A stretch of 64,000 bases of DNA from Rhodobacteraceae bacterium S2214. GTDB taxonomy: Bacteria > Pseudomonadota > Alphaproteobacteria > Rhodobacterales > Rhodobacteraceae. The notes under the pieces are model-generated. The model worked only from the letters and a program-made list of their open reading frames with translations, made no database searches and was not told the origin of the DNA. Below are positions 46,041-57,009 of the stretch, one piece after another. Made by a program: the position numbers and the translations under genes. The stretch covers positions 3,325,501-3,389,500 of the forward strand of contig CP081161.1 in assembly GCA_025141675.1 (NCBI GenBank), written 5' to 3'. Each line of letters starts with the position of its first letter. Within the stretch, counting starts at the first letter, position 1.

Positions 46041-46537
46041 TGATGGTGCGCACATTTTCAATCACTTTGTTGATGGGATTGTCGAGCACTGCTTTCGCGC
46101 AGGATCTCGCAAACGCACCATGGACAGCCGACGAATTGAAGACGGTGTTCCATACCGCCTGCGTCGCGTCACAACCCGCTTTACTGGAACGCCGCACTGA
46201 AGACATGGCCGCATCCCTTGGGTTTGCCACGATTGACGGCGACGCTGATCTGACTGTGACGTCGGCCGATGCTGCATTGACGATTGCCGTTGACGGCAAC
46301 CCGATAGAAGCATCCTGCACGATGACCCTACCCGTCAGCGCACACACGACTGATCCCGTTCAGATGCACGGCGCCCTTGGTGCCTTGTTTGCAGAACTGA
46401 ACGCGGACGAACGCCCCAACGAAGAAATGATCAGCTCTGGTTTCAATTGGAACTGGGCATCTGACGACACTTACTACGACGCAATTCTCACACAAGATCA
46501 GGATCAATTGACCGTCTCCTTGACGGTCAGCCGCTAA
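46037..46537 (+). CDS. Exported protein of unknown function between sucC and sucD
   Basis: 166 residues. Signal peptide MMMVRTFSITLLMGLSSTAFA, cleavage before QDLANAPW. The mature part has two cysteines (HTACVASQP and EASCTMTLP) and a repeated beta pattern (ADLTVTSADAALTIAVDG, DQDQLTVSLTVS). It is coupled to lipoprotein 4 by a 4-bp overlap and followed by sucD after 59 bp. No family recognised. Confidence 0.65.
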   Translation: MMMVRTFSITLLMGLSSTAFAQDLANAPWTADELKTVFHTACVASQPALLERRTEDMAASLGFATIDGDADLTVTSADAALTIAVDGNPIEASCTMTLPVSAHTTDPVQMHGALGALFAELNADERPNEEMISSGFNWNWASDDTYYDAILTQDQDQLTVSLTVSR

Positions 46538-46596
46538 CCAAACCTGCGCCGGAAACGGGGCAATATCGATGACGACATAACAATTCGGAGGGCCCA

Positions 46597-47481
46597 ATGG
46601 CCATTCTCGTAGACGAAAACACCAAAGTTATCTGCCAAGGCCTGACAGGGTCTCAGGGGACATTCCACTCCGAGCAAGCAATTGCATACGGCACCAAAAT
46701 GGTTGGCGGCGTGACGCCAGGCAAAGGTGGTCAGACGCATCTGGACCTGCCGATCTTCAATTCTGTGCACGAAGCCAAATCCGTGACCGAAGCAAACGCG
46801 TCCGTAATCTACGTACCGCCGCCCTTCGCTGCGGATTCCATCCTCGAAGCGATCGACGCGGAAATGGAACTGATCATCTGTATCACTGAAGGCATTCCAG
46901 TGCTGGACATGATGCGCGTGAAACGTGCTTTGGAAGGCTCTGCCTCCCGCCTGATCGGGCCAAACTGCCCGGGCATCATCACACCTGACGCCTGCAAAAT
47001 CGGCATTATGCCCGGCCACATTCACAAACGCGGGAGCGTGGGTGTTGTGTCCCGGTCCGGCACGCTAACTTACGAAGCAGTGAAACAGACATCTGACAGC
47101 GGTTTGGGCCAATCGACGGCCGTAGGCATCGGTGGTGACCCGATCAAAGGGACCGAGCATATCGATGTGCTCGACATGTTCCTCGACGATGATGAAACAC
47201 ACTCCATGATCATGATCGGTGAAATCGGCGGTTCTGCAGAAGAAGAAGCAGCCGAATTCCTGGCCGAGCAGCGCAAGAAGGGCCGTTGGAAACCTACCGC
47301 TGGCTTCATCGCTGGCCGTACAGCGCCTCCTGGCCGCCGTATGGGTCACGCTGGTGCGATTGTTGCCGGTGGTAAAGGCGACGCAGAAAGCAAGATCGAA
47401 GCGATGAAATCCGCAGGTATCGTCGTAGCAGACAGTCCGGCCACGCTTGGCGAAGCTGTGCTGGAAGCGATTGCGAAGTAA
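46597..47481 (+). CDS. sucD: Succinyl-CoA synthetase alpha subunit
   Basis: 294 residues. CoA-binding [31 protein letters not shown], and the phosphohistidine region near [21 protein letters not shown] lies before the ATG. A terminator-like hairpin follows, then sucA. Confidence 0.96.
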   Translation: MAILVDENTKVICQGLTGSQGTFHSEQAIAYGTKMVGGVTPGKGGQTHLDLPIFNSVHEAKSVTEANASVIYVPPPFAADSILEAIDAEMELIICITEGIPVLDMMRVKRALEGSASRLIGPNCPGIITPDACKIGIMPGHIHKRGSVGVVSRSGTLTYEAVKQTSDSGLGQSTAVGIGGDPIKGTEHIDVLDMFLDDDETHSMIMIGEIGGSAEEEAAEFLAEQRKKGRWKPTAGFIAGRTAPPGRRMGHAGAIVAGGKGDAESKIEAMKSAGIVVADSPATLGEAVLEAIAK

Positions 47482-47489
47482 AAAAACGC

Positions 47490-47509
47490 AGGCGGGGGCA
47501 ACCCCGCCT
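47490..47509 (+). terminator. Hairpin between sucD and sucA
   Basis: AGGCGGGG pairs with CCCCGCCT around GCAA; a weak CCCCTTTT follows. It is likely partial termination before the large sucA gene. Confidence 0.6.
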
Positions 47510-47564
47510 CACCCCTTTTCGAAGGGAACACCATGCCCGACCTAACCCCCAATGAGGTCCCCTC

Positions 47565-50525
47565 ATGAACGACCAATCCCCCAACGACGTTTTCCACGCC
47601 TCTTCCTTCATGCAAGGGCATAACGCGGAATATATCGAACAGCTTTATGCCCGCTATGCCGACAATCCCGGCGCTGTCGACGAAAGCTGGCAGGCTTTCT
47701 TCCGGTCGCTTGGCGACGCACCTGCGGATGCAAAGGCCGAAGCCGCTGGCCCGTCTTGGGGTCGCACCGATTGGCCGCCCGTGCCAAACGACGATCTGAC
47801 AGCAGCACTTGATGGCCAATGGGCCGCCGAACCAGAGGCCGCGGGCAAAAAGATTAAAGGCAAAGCTGCCGAAAAGGGTGTTGGTCTGTCCGAAGAACAG
47901 GTGCGTTCCGCCGTTCTGGATTCCATCCGCGCGTTGATGATCATCCGCGCATACCGTATTCGCGGCCACCTCATTGCCGACCTCGACCCGCTTGGTATGC
48001 GCGACAATGACCCGCATCCCGAACTTGATCCCGCGTCCTACGGTTTCACCGCCGCTGACATGGACCGCCCGATTTTTATCGACAATGTGCTGGGCCTTGA
48101 AATCGCGACGATGAACGAAATCATCGCGATTGTCCGCCGCACCTATTGCGGCACATTTGCCCTGCAGTACATGCATATTTCGAACCCTGATGAAGCGGGC
48201 TGGCTGAAAGAACGCATCGAAGGACTGGGCAAGGAAATCAGCTTTACCCAAAACGGACGGAAAGCGATCTTGAACTCCTTGGTGGAAGCCGAAGGTTTTG
48301 AAAAGTTCCTGCACGTCAAATACATGGGCACGAAGCGTTTCGGCCTGGATGGCGGCGAAAGCCTGATCCCTGCGATGGAACAGATCATCAAACGCGGTGG
48401 TCAATTGGGTCTCGAAGACATCGTCATCGGCATGCCGCACCGCGGCCGTTTGTCGGTCCTCGCCAACGTTATGGAAAAGCCGTACCGCGCGATTTTCAAC
48501 GAATTCCAAGGCGGGTCGTTCAAACCTGAGGATGTCGATGGATCGGGCGATGTGAAGTACCACCTTGGTGCGTCATCTGATCGGTCTTTTGACGACAATA
48601 CGGTCCACCTGTCCCTGACTGCGAACCCGTCCCACCTAGAGGCTGTGAACCCTGTTGTTCTCGGGAAAGTCCGCGCCAAGCAGGACCAAAAGAACGACGA
48701 AGACCGCACAAAAGTCATGGCGATCTTGCTGCACGGTGATGCAGCCTTTGCTGGCCAAGGTGTTGTCGCCGAAGGTTTCGGTTTGTCTGGCCTGAAAGGT
48801 CACAAAACCGGCGGCACGATGCATATCGTTGTGAACAACCAAATCGGATTTACAACTGCTCCGCATTTCAGCCGGTCCAGCCCTTATCCGACGGACATCG
48901 CCCTGATGGTCGAAGCCCCGATTTTCCACGTGAACGGGGACGATCCAGAGGCGGTTGTGCACGCGGCCCGCGTTGCGACCGAATTCCGTCAGAAGTTCCA
49001 CAAAGACGTCGTTCTCGACATCATTTGCTACCGCCGCTTTGGTCACAACGAAGGCGATGAGCCGATGTTCACCAACCCGGTAATGTACAAGAAGATCAAA
49101 AAGCAGAAGACCACGCTGACTTTGTATACCGAACGTTTGGTCAAGGACGGCCTGATCCCGGAAGGCGAAATTGAAGACATGAAGGCCGCGTTCCAAGCGC
49201 ACCTGAATGCCGAATTTGAAGCGGGCAAGGAATACAAACCGAACAAGGCCGATTGGCTCGACGGGAAATGGTCGCATCTAGATCGTCACAAAGACGACTA
49301 TCAGCGCGGCGTGACCGCGATTGATGAGGCGACCTTTAAGGCTGTTGGTAAGGCTCTATCGACCGCACCGGAAAACTTCCCGCTGCACAAGACGGTTGCC
49401 CGTCTGCTGGATTCAAAAGCGAAAATGTTTGAAACCGGCGAAAATATCGACTGGGCCACCGGCGAAGCCTTGGCTTTCGGGTCGCTCCAGACAGAAGGCT
49501 ACCCTGTCCGCCTGTCCGGTCAGGATTGTACGCGCGGCACTTTTAGCCACCGTCATTCCGGCCTGATCAATCAGGACAACGAAGATCGGTACTACCCGCT
49601 GAACAACATCCGCAAGGGTCAAGCCCAGTATGAAGTCATCGATTCCATGCTGTCGGAATACGCGGTGCTTGGGTTCGAATACGGCTATTCACTGGCCGAA
49701 CCAAATGCGCTGACATTGTGGGAAGCCCAGTTTGGCGATTTCGCCAACGGCGCCCAAATCATGTTTGACCAGTTCATCAGTTCTGGTGAAAGCAAATGGT
49801 TGCGGATGTCCGGTCTCGTTTGTCTGTTGCCACATGGGTACGAAGGCCAAGGGCCCGAACATTCAAGCGCCCGTCTGGAACGTTTCCTGACGATGTGTGG
49901 AGGTGACAACTGGATCGTTGCGAACTGTACGACGCCTGCGAACTACTTCCACCTGCTGCGCCGCCAGCTGCACCGGACGTTCCGTAAACCGTTGATCTTG
50001 ATGACACCAAAATCCTTGCTGCGTCACAAGTTGGCGGTTTCCAAAGCCGAAGAATTCACGACAGGATCATCGTTCCACCGTGTTCTTTGGGATGATGCCC
50101 AGCAGGGCAATTCGGACACGGAACTGGTTGCGGACGACAAGATCAAGAAGGTCGTGATGTGTTCCGGTAAGGTCTACTATGACCTGCTGGAAGAACGCGA
50201 CGCGCGCGGCATCAAGGACGTCTATATCCTCCGGTTCGAACAGTTCTATCCGTTCCCTGCGCAGTCCGCAGTGAACGAACTTGAACGGTTCAAGAATGCC
50301 GAAATGGTTTGGTGTCAGGAAGAACCCAAGAACCAAGGTGCTTGGTCCTTTATGGAACCAAACATTGAATGGGTTCTGACCCGTATCAAAGCGAAAAACA
50401 CGCGTCCGGCCTACGCCGGTCGTGCCGCCGCCGCATCCCCTGCGACCGGTTTGGCCAGCCAACACAAAGCACAGCAAACAGCCCTCGTTGACGATGCGCT
50501 GACGATTAAAGGATCAAAGAAATGA
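47565..50525 (+). CDS. sucA: 2-oxoglutarate dehydrogenase E1 component
   Basis: 986 residues, thiamine-diphosphate enzyme of the TCA cycle. An N-terminal E2-docking segment ([20 protein letters not shown]) is followed by the ThDP site [12 protein letters not shown] with [11 protein letters not shown], and the transketolase-like C-terminal half with [11 protein letters not shown] and [18 protein letters not shown]. Full length for the family. It overlaps sucB by 4 bp (ATGA). Confidence 0.97.
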   Translation: MNDQSPNDVFHASSFMQGHNAEYIEQLYARYADNPGAVDESWQAFFRSLGDAPADAKAEAAGPSWGRTDWPPVPNDDLTAALDGQWAAEPEAAGKKIKGKAAEKGVGLSEEQVRSAVLDSIRALMIIRAYRIRGHLIADLDPLGMRDNDPHPELDPASYGFTAADMDRPIFIDNVLGLEIATMNEIIAIVRRTYCGTFALQYMHISNPDEAGWLKERIEGLGKEISFTQNGRKAILNSLVEAEGFEKFLHVKYMGTKRFGLDGGESLIPAMEQIIKRGGQLGLEDIVIGMPHRGRLSVLANVMEKPYRAIFNEFQGGSFKPEDVDGSGDVKYHLGASSDRSFDDNTVHLSLTANPSHLEAVNPVVLGKVRAKQDQKNDEDRTKVMAILLHGDAAFAGQGVVAEGFGLSGLKGHKTGGTMHIVVNNQIGFTTAPHFSRSSPYPTDIALMVEAPIFHVNGDDPEAVVHAARVATEFRQKFHKDVVLDIICYRRFGHNEGDEPMFTNPVMYKKIKKQKTTLTLYTERLVKDGLIPEGEIEDMKAAFQAHLNAEFEAGKEYKPNKADWLDGKWSHLDRHKDDYQRGVTAIDEATFKAVGKALSTAPENFPLHKTVARLLDSKAKMFETGENIDWATGEALAFGSLQTEGYPVRLSGQDCTRGTFSHRHSGLINQDNEDRYYPLNNIRKGQAQYEVIDSMLSEYAVLGFEYGYSLAEPNALTLWEAQFGDFANGAQIMFDQFISSGESKWLRMSGLVCLLPHGYEGQGPEHSSARLERFLTMCGGDNWIVANCTTPANYFHLLRRQLHRTFRKPLILMTPKSLLRHKLAVSKAEEFTTGSSFHRVLWDDAQQGNSDTELVADDKIKKVVMCSGKVYYDLLEERDARGIKDVYILRFEQFYPFPAQSAVNELERFKNAEMVWCQEEPKNQGAWSFMEPNIEWVLTRIKAKNTRPAYAGRAAAASPATGLASQHKAQQTALVDDALTIKGSKK

Positions 50526-51706
50526 GCACCGAAGTTCGCGTCCCAACACTGGGTGAATCCGTGACAGAAGCCACGGTCGCCACATGGTTCAAACAACCCG
50601 GCGACACTGTCGCGGTTGATGAAATGCTGTGTGAATTGGAAACAGACAAGGTGACCGTTGAGGTGCCATCGCCCATCGCCGGCACGTTGTCTGAAATCGT
50701 CGCTGCAGAAGGCGAAACAGTAGGCGTCGACGCCCTGCTGGCACAAATCAGCGAAGGCGACGCTGCACCAGCGCCCGCTGCCAAGAAAGAAGAACCAAAG
50801 GCAGAAGCCGCACCAGCCCCGGCTGCTGCAACGAAGGACGTTGAAGACGCGCCATCCGCGAAAAAACTGATGGCCGAAAACAACCTGACAGATGTGCAGG
50901 GCACTGGCAAAGACGGCCGTGTGATGAAAGGCGACGTGCTGAACGCGCTGGCCACGCCTGCCCCTGCCGCCGCCGCCCCACGTGCGCCGGTCGCTGCTGA
51001 TCAGGCTGCGCGCGAAGAACGTGTGAAGATGACACGCCTGCGCCAGACCATCGCAAAACGTCTAAAAGACAGCCAAAACACCGCCGCGATGCTGACCACC
51101 TACAACGAGGTCGACATGACCGAGGTGATGGCGCTGCGCAACGAATACAAAGACCTGTTCTTGAAGAAACACGGTGTGAAGCTTGGCTTCATGTCCTTCT
51201 TCACGAAGGCCTGCATTCACGCGCTGAACGAAGTGCCAGAAGTGAACGCTGAGATCGACGGCACCGACGTGGTCTACAAAAACTACGTCAACATGGGCAT
51301 CGCCGCAGGTACGCCAACGGGTCTTGTCGTCCCAGTGATCAACGATGCCGATCAGATGTCCTTTGCGGGTATCGAAAAGGCAATCGGTGCGATGGGCGCA
51401 AAAGCCCGTGACGGCAAACTGTCCATGGCGGAAATGCAAGGCGGGACCTTCACGATCTCGAACGGCGGTGTCTACGGTTCCCTCATGTCGTCCCCAATCC
51501 TGAACCCCCCGCAGTCCGGCATCTTGGGCATGCACAAAATCCAAGACCGCCCGATGGCGATCAACGGTCAGGTCGTGATCCGTCCGATGATGTATCTGGC
51601 GCTGTCCTACGACCACCGGATCGTCGACGGCAAAGGTGCGGTGACGTTCCTTGTACGGGTGAAAGAGGCGCTCGAAGATCCACGTCGGTTGTTGATGGAT
51701 TTGTAA
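50522..51706 (+). CDS. sucB: 2-oxoglutarate dehydrogenase E2 (dihydrolipoyl succinyltransferase)
   Basis: 394 residues. One lipoyl domain with the modified lysine in [12 protein letters not shown] near residue 43. An Ala/Pro linker, the peripheral-subunit-binding domain ([20 protein letters not shown]), a second Ala/Pro linker, and the catalytic domain ending with the [10 protein letters not shown] active-site motif. Translationally coupled to sucA. Confidence 0.97.
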   Translation: MSTEVRVPTLGESVTEATVATWFKQPGDTVAVDEMLCELETDKVTVEVPSPIAGTLSEIVAAEGETVGVDALLAQISEGDAAPAPAAKKEEPKAEAAPAPAAATKDVEDAPSAKKLMAENNLTDVQGTGKDGRVMKGDVLNALATPAPAAAAPRAPVAADQAAREERVKMTRLRQTIAKRLKDSQNTAAMLTTYNEVDMTEVMALRNEYKDLFLKKHGVKLGFMSFFTKACIHALNEVPEVNAEIDGTDVVYKNYVNMGIAAGTPTGLVVPVINDADQMSFAGIEKAIGAMGAKARDGKLSMAEMQGGTFTISNGGVYGSLMSSPILNPPQSGILGMHKIQDRPMAINGQVVIRPMMYLALSYDHRIVDGKGAVTFLVRVKEALEDPRRLLMDL

Positions 51707-51726
51707 AGAACGGTAAACGCATTTGT

Positions 51727-51761
51727 AGTGCTTGAAAGACTGAAAAAGTCTCTCAAGCACT
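51727..51761 (+). terminator. Long hairpin after sucB
   Basis: AGTGCTTGA and AGACT pair with AGTCT and TCAAGCACT around GAAAA, with a single A-C mismatch, 14 pairs in all. No T-tract. It probably separates sucB from the next small genes or protects the sucAB mRNA 3' end. Confidence 0.6.
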
Positions 51762-51789
51762 TAGTTCTGCAAGCGTATCGGATGAACCT

Positions 51790-52266
51790 ATGAGGCGATC
51801 TATCTCCACAATAATCGCGGGCGCACTATTCGGCTTATTCATTGGTTCGTCAATGGGACTGGCGTTTGGTGGTTCCGCATACAATGCCGCTTGGTTTTTT
51901 ACTCCACTTGGCGCTTTCATTGGCTGGCTAGTTCACAAATCGAGTGCTTCAGAAGGTGTGGATCTGGAACAAACAAGAGATTTCGATGCGCTCGATTCCA
52001 GTGCGGAGAAGGTAGGGAAGGCTTCGGCAAATATCTTTACCTCTCTATTAAAGATCTTGGCCTCTCTCTGGAATTTTCAAATTGATCTTTTGGACACGCT
52101 TGGGCTTCTTCAGACTTTCGTCAAACAACCACTTTTGTTTGCAGGGTTATGTGTGGTCATTTCAGTGTTTTTTCCTCCATTTTTGGTGATCTATTTTTTA
52201 TCATGGTTGGGGGCGAGCCATTTTGGCGCAACAGAGAATACCAAGTATAGAGCAAAAAACGCATGA
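51790..52266 (+). CDS. Small integral membrane protein of unknown function
   Basis: 158 residues with two N-terminal helices (TIIAGALFGLFIGSSMGLAF and the AWFFTPLGAFIGWLV segment), a polar middle and a C-terminal hydrophobic pair (LLFAGLCVVISVFFPPFLVI). It overlaps the MAPEG gene by 4 bp. The sequence is more AT-rich than the suc genes around it, and it may be a later insertion between sucB and lpd. Confidence 0.65.
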   Translation: MRRSISTIIAGALFGLFIGSSMGLAFGGSAYNAAWFFTPLGAFIGWLVHKSSASEGVDLEQTRDFDALDSSAEKVGKASANIFTSLLKILASLWNFQIDLLDTLGLLQTFVKQPLLFAGLCVVISVFFPPFLVIYFLSWLGASHFGATENTKYRAKNA

Positions 52267-52655
52267 CACCTGAACTCACAGTTCTAGCCCTAGCTGCCGT
52301 TCTCCAAGCGGTTCAGTTCATGCTCTATTCCGTCTTCGCGAACCTACAGGTCGGCCCGAAAAAGGCGATGGGTCCGCGTGATACGCATATTACGCTGACA
52401 GGCACCGCTGGTCGTTTGCAGCGCGCCATGAACAACCATTTCGAAGGGTTGATCTTTTTCACCATCGCCGTCGTGGTAGTCGTGCTTGGCGACAAGGCGA
52501 CCGCATTCTCCGCAATTTGCGCGTGGACCTATCTGGGTGCCCGCGTCCTCTATGTCCCTGCTTACACATTTGGATGGACCCCTTGGCGGTCGCTCATTTG
52601 GTTCGTAGGGTTCACCGCAACCATGCTGATGATCCTGTCAGCGCTTTTGTTCTAA
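52263..52655 (+). CDS. MAPEG-family membrane protein
   Basis: 130 residues, four helices. GTAGRLQRAMNNHFEGLIFF is the conserved first cytoplasmic loop (R-x3-N-x2-E), and GARVLYVPAYTFGW the second. The family includes glutathione-dependent enzymes, but bacterial members of this branch are uncharacterised. Located between sucB and lpd. Confidence 0.85.
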   Translation: MTPELTVLALAAVLQAVQFMLYSVFANLQVGPKKAMGPRDTHITLTGTAGRLQRAMNNHFEGLIFFTIAVVVVVLGDKATAFSAICAWTYLGARVLYVPAYTFGWTPWRSLIWFVGFTATMLMILSALLF

Positions 52656-52727
52656 CATCGCGGTGCACGCGTTGTGCACGTATTGTGCACGCGAGTCACA
52701 GCCCAATTTCGCCCTAGGAGATCCCCC

Positions 52728-54116
52728 ATGGCTAACTACGACGTCATCATCATCGGTTCAGGTCCCGGCGGCTATGTATCCGCAATCCGCTGCGCCCAGC
52801 TTGGTCTGAAAACGGCCATTGTTGAGGGTCGCGAAACGCTTGGCGGGACCTGCCTAAACATCGGCTGTATCCCATCCAAAGCATTGCTGCACGCCACCCA
52901 TATGCTGCACGAAGCCGAACATAATTTCGGCGAAATGGGCCTAAAGGGCAAAGCGCCGTCTGTGGATTGGAAGCAGATGCAAACCTACAAAGCCAACGTC
53001 ATCGGTCAGAATACCGGCGGTGTTGAATTCTTGATGAAGAAGAACAAAATCGACTGGCTGAAAGGCTGGGGATCAATCCCTGAAGCGGGCAAGGTCAAGG
53101 TCGGCGACGACGTCCACGAGGCGAAGAACATCATCGTCGCCACAGGGTCCGAACCATCCGCCCTGCCGGGCATTGAAGTCGATGAAAAGACTGTCGTGAC
53201 ATCAACCGGCGCGCTTGAGCTTGGCAAAATTCCAAAGAAATTGGTCGTGATCGGCGCGGGTGTCATCGGGTTGGAGCTTGGGTCTGTTTATGCCCGTCTT
53301 GGTGCCGAAGTGACTGTAATTGAATTCCTCGATGCAATCACACCAGGTATGGATGCCGAGGTTGCGAAGACATTCCAGAAACTGCTGATGAAACAGGGTC
53401 TGAAATTCACGCTGGGCGCTGCTGTTCAAGGCGTTGAGACCAAGAACAACAAGGCCAAAGTGACGTATAAACTACGCAAAGACGATTCCGAGCACACAGT
53501 TGACGCGGACACCGTGCTGGTTGCCACTGGCCGTAAACCCTACACAACGGGTTTGGGTCTGGATGCGCTTGGCGTTGCGATGTCCGACCGTGGCCAGATC
53601 AAAACCGACGCGAAATATGCGACCAATGTCGCTGGTATCTATGCGATTGGCGATGCGATCGACGGCCCAATGTTGGCCCACAAAGCTGAAGACGAAGGCA
53701 TGGCTGTCGCGGAAGGCATCGCAGGCCAGCAGCCCCATGTGAACTACGACGTGATCCCGGGCGTGATCTACACGCACCCAGAGGTTGGCAGCGTCGGCAA
53801 AACTGAAGAACAGCTGAAGGAAGAAGGCCGCGCCTACAAAGTCGGCAAATTCCCGTTCTTGGGCAACGGCCGCGCCAAGGCGAACTTTGCCGGCGACGGG
53901 TTTGTAAAGATGTTGGTAGATGCGTCATCCGACCGGATTTTGGGCGCGCATATCATCGGCCCAATGGCGGGCGATTTGATCCATGAAATCTGTGTCGCGA
54001 TGGAATTTGGCGCGGCTGCCGAAGATATCGCACGCACATGCCACGCGCACCCGACCTATTCCGAAGCGGTGCGTGAAGCCGCCCTCGCCTGTGGCGACGG
54101 CGCGATCCACATGTAA
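52728..54116 (+). CDS. lpdA: Dihydrolipoyl dehydrogenase (E3)
   Basis: 462 residues. FAD motif [10 protein letters not shown] at about 10-19, redox-active disulfide [12 protein letters not shown] near residues 44-49, NAD motif [10 protein letters not shown], and C-terminal active-site [13 protein letters not shown] precedes the ATG at 52728. It reoxidises the lipoyl groups of the 2-oxoglutarate dehydrogenase complex encoded just upstream. Confidence 0.96.
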   Translation: MANYDVIIIGSGPGGYVSAIRCAQLGLKTAIVEGRETLGGTCLNIGCIPSKALLHATHMLHEAEHNFGEMGLKGKAPSVDWKQMQTYKANVIGQNTGGVEFLMKKNKIDWLKGWGSIPEAGKVKVGDDVHEAKNIIVATGSEPSALPGIEVDEKTVVTSTGALELGKIPKKLVVIGAGVIGLELGSVYARLGAEVTVIEFLDAITPGMDAEVAKTFQKLLMKQGLKFTLGAAVQGVETKNNKAKVTYKLRKDDSEHTVDADTVLVATGRKPYTTGLGLDALGVAMSDRGQIKTDAKYATNVAGIYAIGDAIDGPMLAHKAEDEGMAVAEGIAGQQPHVNYDVIPGVIYTHPEVGSVGKTEEQLKEEGRAYKVGKFPFLGNGRAKANFAGDGFVKMLVDASSDRILGAHIIGPMAGDLIHEICVAMEFGAAAEDIARTCHAHPTYSEAVREAALACGDGAIHM

Positions 54117-54117
54117 A

Positions 54118-55143
54118 TCAATCTTTGCTGGCCTCTTTCGCGGGGCCAGCAACGCCCACATGCTTGCGCCACAAATCGCGAAACGGCAGCGTGTAAATCT
54201 TCCAAACGGATGTATATTCCGTTTCTTCCACACCATAGAGCCCGAATTTCACGTCCCGATCATCGTCGGGCATGTGGTAGGTTTTGAACAATACATCCCA
54301 AACCGGAAACATGAACGCGAAGTTCTTGTCGAGGTGATCAGGATGGCAGCTGTGGTGCACGTGATGGTGCGCGGGCGACGGGAACACCTTTGACCAGTTC
54401 CCTTTCCACCGTAGCCAGACATGCGAATGACGCAGGTGGTAGCCGCCGACGTTGAAAAGAAAGAAGAACAGCGGCACGCCCAGCACCTCTGGCGGGCGCG
54501 GCACGTATCCAAAGACAAGGGCGACGACGCCCATCAAAACGCCGTACCCTGCCCCGATCCCGATGCCGTAGGCGATGTTATCAACCGGATGTTCGCGGAA
54601 ATTCGACAGCGGATGCATGACCTCTGGGCTGTGGTGTACCTTGTGAAAATTCCACAAAAACGGGATCTTATGCTGCAGGTAATGGATAAAAAACCCGATG
54701 AAGTCCCCGACCGCGATCGCGATGATCAGGTAGATCAACGAAATCGACATGCCTTTGATCGTCAGCACTTCGTTCCAGTTGAAAGCGACCAGTTCGTTTG
54801 ATCCGGTGATCAGCTGAAACGTGAACGCCAATGTGCCGGCTAGCAGTCCGATGTGGATCAATTTCATCGTCAGTTCGTTGATCACGAAGAAACGAAGATC
54901 AAGCCACGCCGATGCGTTGCTCCAGACCTTTTTCGGAAACAGAAACGCAAGGAACGACGGTGTATTGTCGCCATTGCGAGGCCATGTCTTGCGGTAGACG
55001 AACAGCGCAAACAAAGCGCTGGTCATCAAGTAAACCCAAAACAGACGGTGATCCGAGCTTGTTGGGTACGCGATCACAGCCCAGAAGCGATCCGACAACG
55101 TCGTCGAAATCCGCTCGAACAATGCGAGTAATGTGTCTGTCAT
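54118..55143 (-). CDS. Sterol desaturase / fatty acid hydroxylase family membrane protein
   Basis: 341 residues, four to six helices and the di-iron histidine boxes: HYLQHK, HKVHHS, and HHHVHHS near the C-terminal side, plus HLRHSHVWLRW. It oxidises a lipid or carotenoid-like substrate at the membrane; the specific substrate is unknown. It converges on lpdA with one base between stops. Confidence 0.87.
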   Translation of the reverse strand: MTDTLLALFERISTTLSDRFWAVIAYPTSSDHRLFWVYLMTSALFALFVYRKTWPRNGDNTPSFLAFLFPKKVWSNASAWLDLRFFVINELTMKLIHIGLLAGTLAFTFQLITGSNELVAFNWNEVLTIKGMSISLIYLIIAIAVGDFIGFFIHYLQHKIPFLWNFHKVHHSPEVMHPLSNFREHPVDNIAYGIGIGAGYGVLMGVVALVFGYVPRPPEVLGVPLFFFLFNVGGYHLRHSHVWLRWKGNWSKVFPSPAHHHVHHSCHPDHLDKNFAFMFPVWDVLFKTYHMPDDDRDVKFGLYGVEETEYTSVWKIYTLPFRDLWRKHVGVAGPAKEASKD

Positions 55144-55323
55144 GCCCTATGACCTGCTTTTGATATTTCTTCTTTTGTCATTAAAATCTTAAAAAATGGG
55201 CTCAAATACAACGAAAATGGGTCGATACCGCGCCAGCCCATAGATATGCGACCCATCAGACACGCACTGGCGCGATCGCATTGCATTTCATATCTATGAT
55301 ATGTCCAACGAAGGAACCCTGAT

Positions 55324-55632
55324 GTGTCCCCCGAAGTTACCATTCTGATCATCAACGCGGCTTTGTTGGCCTTTGCATATCTGTGGGCTTACCCGAGTTT
55401 GCCGCACAAGAGCTGGAATGCCATCATGTGGCGCGATGTTGTGATTTCAGTCGCGGCCTTGGTTCTGGCTGGCGCATTATTTTTAGGGCGCGATCTGGCT
55501 TTTGATATGATCCTATTTAGCACGAATTGGTTCATATTTTCTTTTGTGACCATGAGCTTAATGGAAATACCGTTGTTTATCTGGTTTGCCCGCAAGCATG
55601 GTCTGCGTTTTGATGAATCGGATGAATCCTAA
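55324..55632 (+). CDS. Small three-helix membrane protein
   Basis: 102 residues from a GTG start with GGAA upstream. Helices: VTILIINAALLAFAYLWAY, VVISVAALVLAGALFL and the segment WFIFSFVTMSLMEIPLFIWF. The C-terminal tail is acidic. I recognise no family. Confidence 0.6.
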   Translation: MSPEVTILIINAALLAFAYLWAYPSLPHKSWNAIMWRDVVISVAALVLAGALFLGRDLAFDMILFSTNWFIFSFVTMSLMEIPLFIWFARKHGLRFDESDES

Positions 55633-55737
55633 CAGACGAGCAGGTTGAATTTGTCATACTCATGTCCGACTGCAACCACACGTTAACCACATTACCGCGC
55701 TAACCTTGCTCAACTTAAACCTTTGTTGGACAGGCAA

Positions 55738-56334
55738 ATGCAGCGTTTATTGATGGCTCTCCCGATCCTTATGCTCGTGGCAACACCTGCGTCTGCGGCA
55801 ACTTTGACGACGCTTTGGGTGGTGACGAAATACGGCGGAATCGTTTTAGGGATCGTTCTGATTTTGTTTGTTGCGATGCGCAAACGCCCCCGTAAAGAGA
55901 CAAAGATCGAAGTTCCATCATTGCCGGAAACGCCAATGTTCTCGGAAACATTGCTTACGATGATGTTCCACACCGCACGGCTGAGCGGCGACATCAGCCA
56001 GAACACGCTTCAGGTGTTGTTGCGGTCGTACAAACATTTGACCGGCAATACTGTCAGTCAAAAGATGATCACTGCGAAATATGCACAGACAACAGAAGCT
56101 GACGAACTGCTTGGAATTGTCGCGCCATTTTCCCGGATTGAGCGTGATACGATCATGAGAGCCTGCGTTGACGTGGCCGCCGCCGATGGTGCCTTGACCA
56201 GCGCCGAGCACGATTTTTTGATGGCGCTTAGCACGGCCTTGGGCCATGACGCTGCCGTCTTCCGTGATCAAATTCGCATGGCTTTGCATACCGATAGACC
56301 ACGGACCATCGTCCCGACTGCGATGCCTGCTTAG
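55738..56334 (+). CDS. TerB-like domain membrane/exported protein
   Basis: 198 residues. A hydrophobic start, MQRLLMALPILMLVATPASA, may be a signal or anchor; a second hydrophobic segment (YGGIVLGIVLILFVAM) is a clear membrane helix. The C-terminal part has a TerB-type helical motif, VDVAAADGALTSAEHDFLMAL. The role of TerB-like domains is not settled (metal or stress response). The ATG at 55738 replaces a TTG at 55723. Confidence 0.65.
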   Translation: MQRLLMALPILMLVATPASAATLTTLWVVTKYGGIVLGIVLILFVAMRKRPRKETKIEVPSLPETPMFSETLLTMMFHTARLSGDISQNTLQVLLRSYKHLTGNTVSQKMITAKYAQTTEADELLGIVAPFSRIERDTIMRACVDVAAADGALTSAEHDFLMALSTALGHDAAVFRDQIRMALHTDRPRTIVPTAMPA

Positions 56335-56978
56335 GCTTTCAACATCCGCAGCCCTTGTGTTGCGTCTGTCCGGACTGACAATCGCAAACCGGGTTCATCC
56401 CCTGCCTTCAACGCCGCGAGGATCAGTTTGTGGTGATAAGGCGGTTCCGTCCGATTGAGCCGCCCGTAAAGCGCACGCATCGTCGGTCCAAGTTGCAACC
56501 AAACCGTTTCCATCACCGCCAACATCGCGGGCGCTTGGGCCCGCAGGTAAAGCGTGCGGTGGAATTCAAGGTTCATACGGATGTAGCCGGATGCGTCGTG
56601 CCGCGCGACCATCTGACTGACACCTTGGTTGATCGCCTCAAGCCGTTCGATCAGCGCAAAATGCGCCCGCGGCAAGGCACGACTGGCCAATTCCGGTTCG
56701 ATCATCGCGCGCAAGGTCGCGAGTTCTTCGATCCGGTCGTTGGACAGTTCTGGCGTCGTTACACGTCCCGATGACGAAAGCGACAAAGCCCCTTCCGCCA
56801 CCAAACGCCGCACGGCTTCGCGCGCGGGCGTCATGGAGACATCAAAATCCTTACCGATCCCCCGCAACGTCAGCGCCGCCCCAGGATCAATTTCACCATG
56901 CATAATTTGGGTACGCAAAGCGCGATACACACGTTCGTGGGCAGCAGCGGTTGGATCTAGGGGACGTGGCGCAATCAT
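56331..56978 (-). CDS. GntR-family regulator, FCD (FadR) subfamily; candidate TCA-cycle regulator
   Basis: 215 residues. N-terminal winged helix (RVYRALRTQIMHGEIDPGA, then TPAREAVRRLVAEGAL) and a C-terminal all-helical FCD ligand domain with the metal-site histidines around LEFHRTLYL and PPYHHKL. An exact TGTGATCACA palindrome lies 9-18 bp upstream of its ATG, the same sequence found in pairs before sdhC and sucC, so autoregulation and control of those operons is likely. From memory, R. sphaeroides AkgR is a GntR-type regulator of TCA genes, and this may be its orthologue. Start at 56978 (MIAPRPLDP). Confidence 0.85.
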   Translation of the reverse strand: MIAPRPLDPTAAAHERVYRALRTQIMHGEIDPGAALTLRGIGKDFDVSMTPAREAVRRLVAEGALSLSSSGRVTTPELSNDRIEELATLRAMIEPELASRALPRAHFALIERLEAINQGVSQMVARHDASGYIRMNLEFHRTLYLRAQAPAMLAVMETVWLQLGPTMRALYGRLNRTEPPYHHKLILAALKAGDEPGLRLSVRTDATQGLRMLKA

Positions 56979-56986
56979 GCGATCTT

Positions 56987-56996
56987 TGTGATCACA
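56987..56996. promoter_or_regulatory. TGTGATCACA operator before the GntR gene
   Basis: Single perfect palindrome within TTTGTGATCACAAAA, immediately upstream of the regulator start codon, where bound protein would block transcription initiation or early elongation. Confidence 0.75.
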
Positions 56997-57009
56997 AAAC
57001 CGGATCAGG

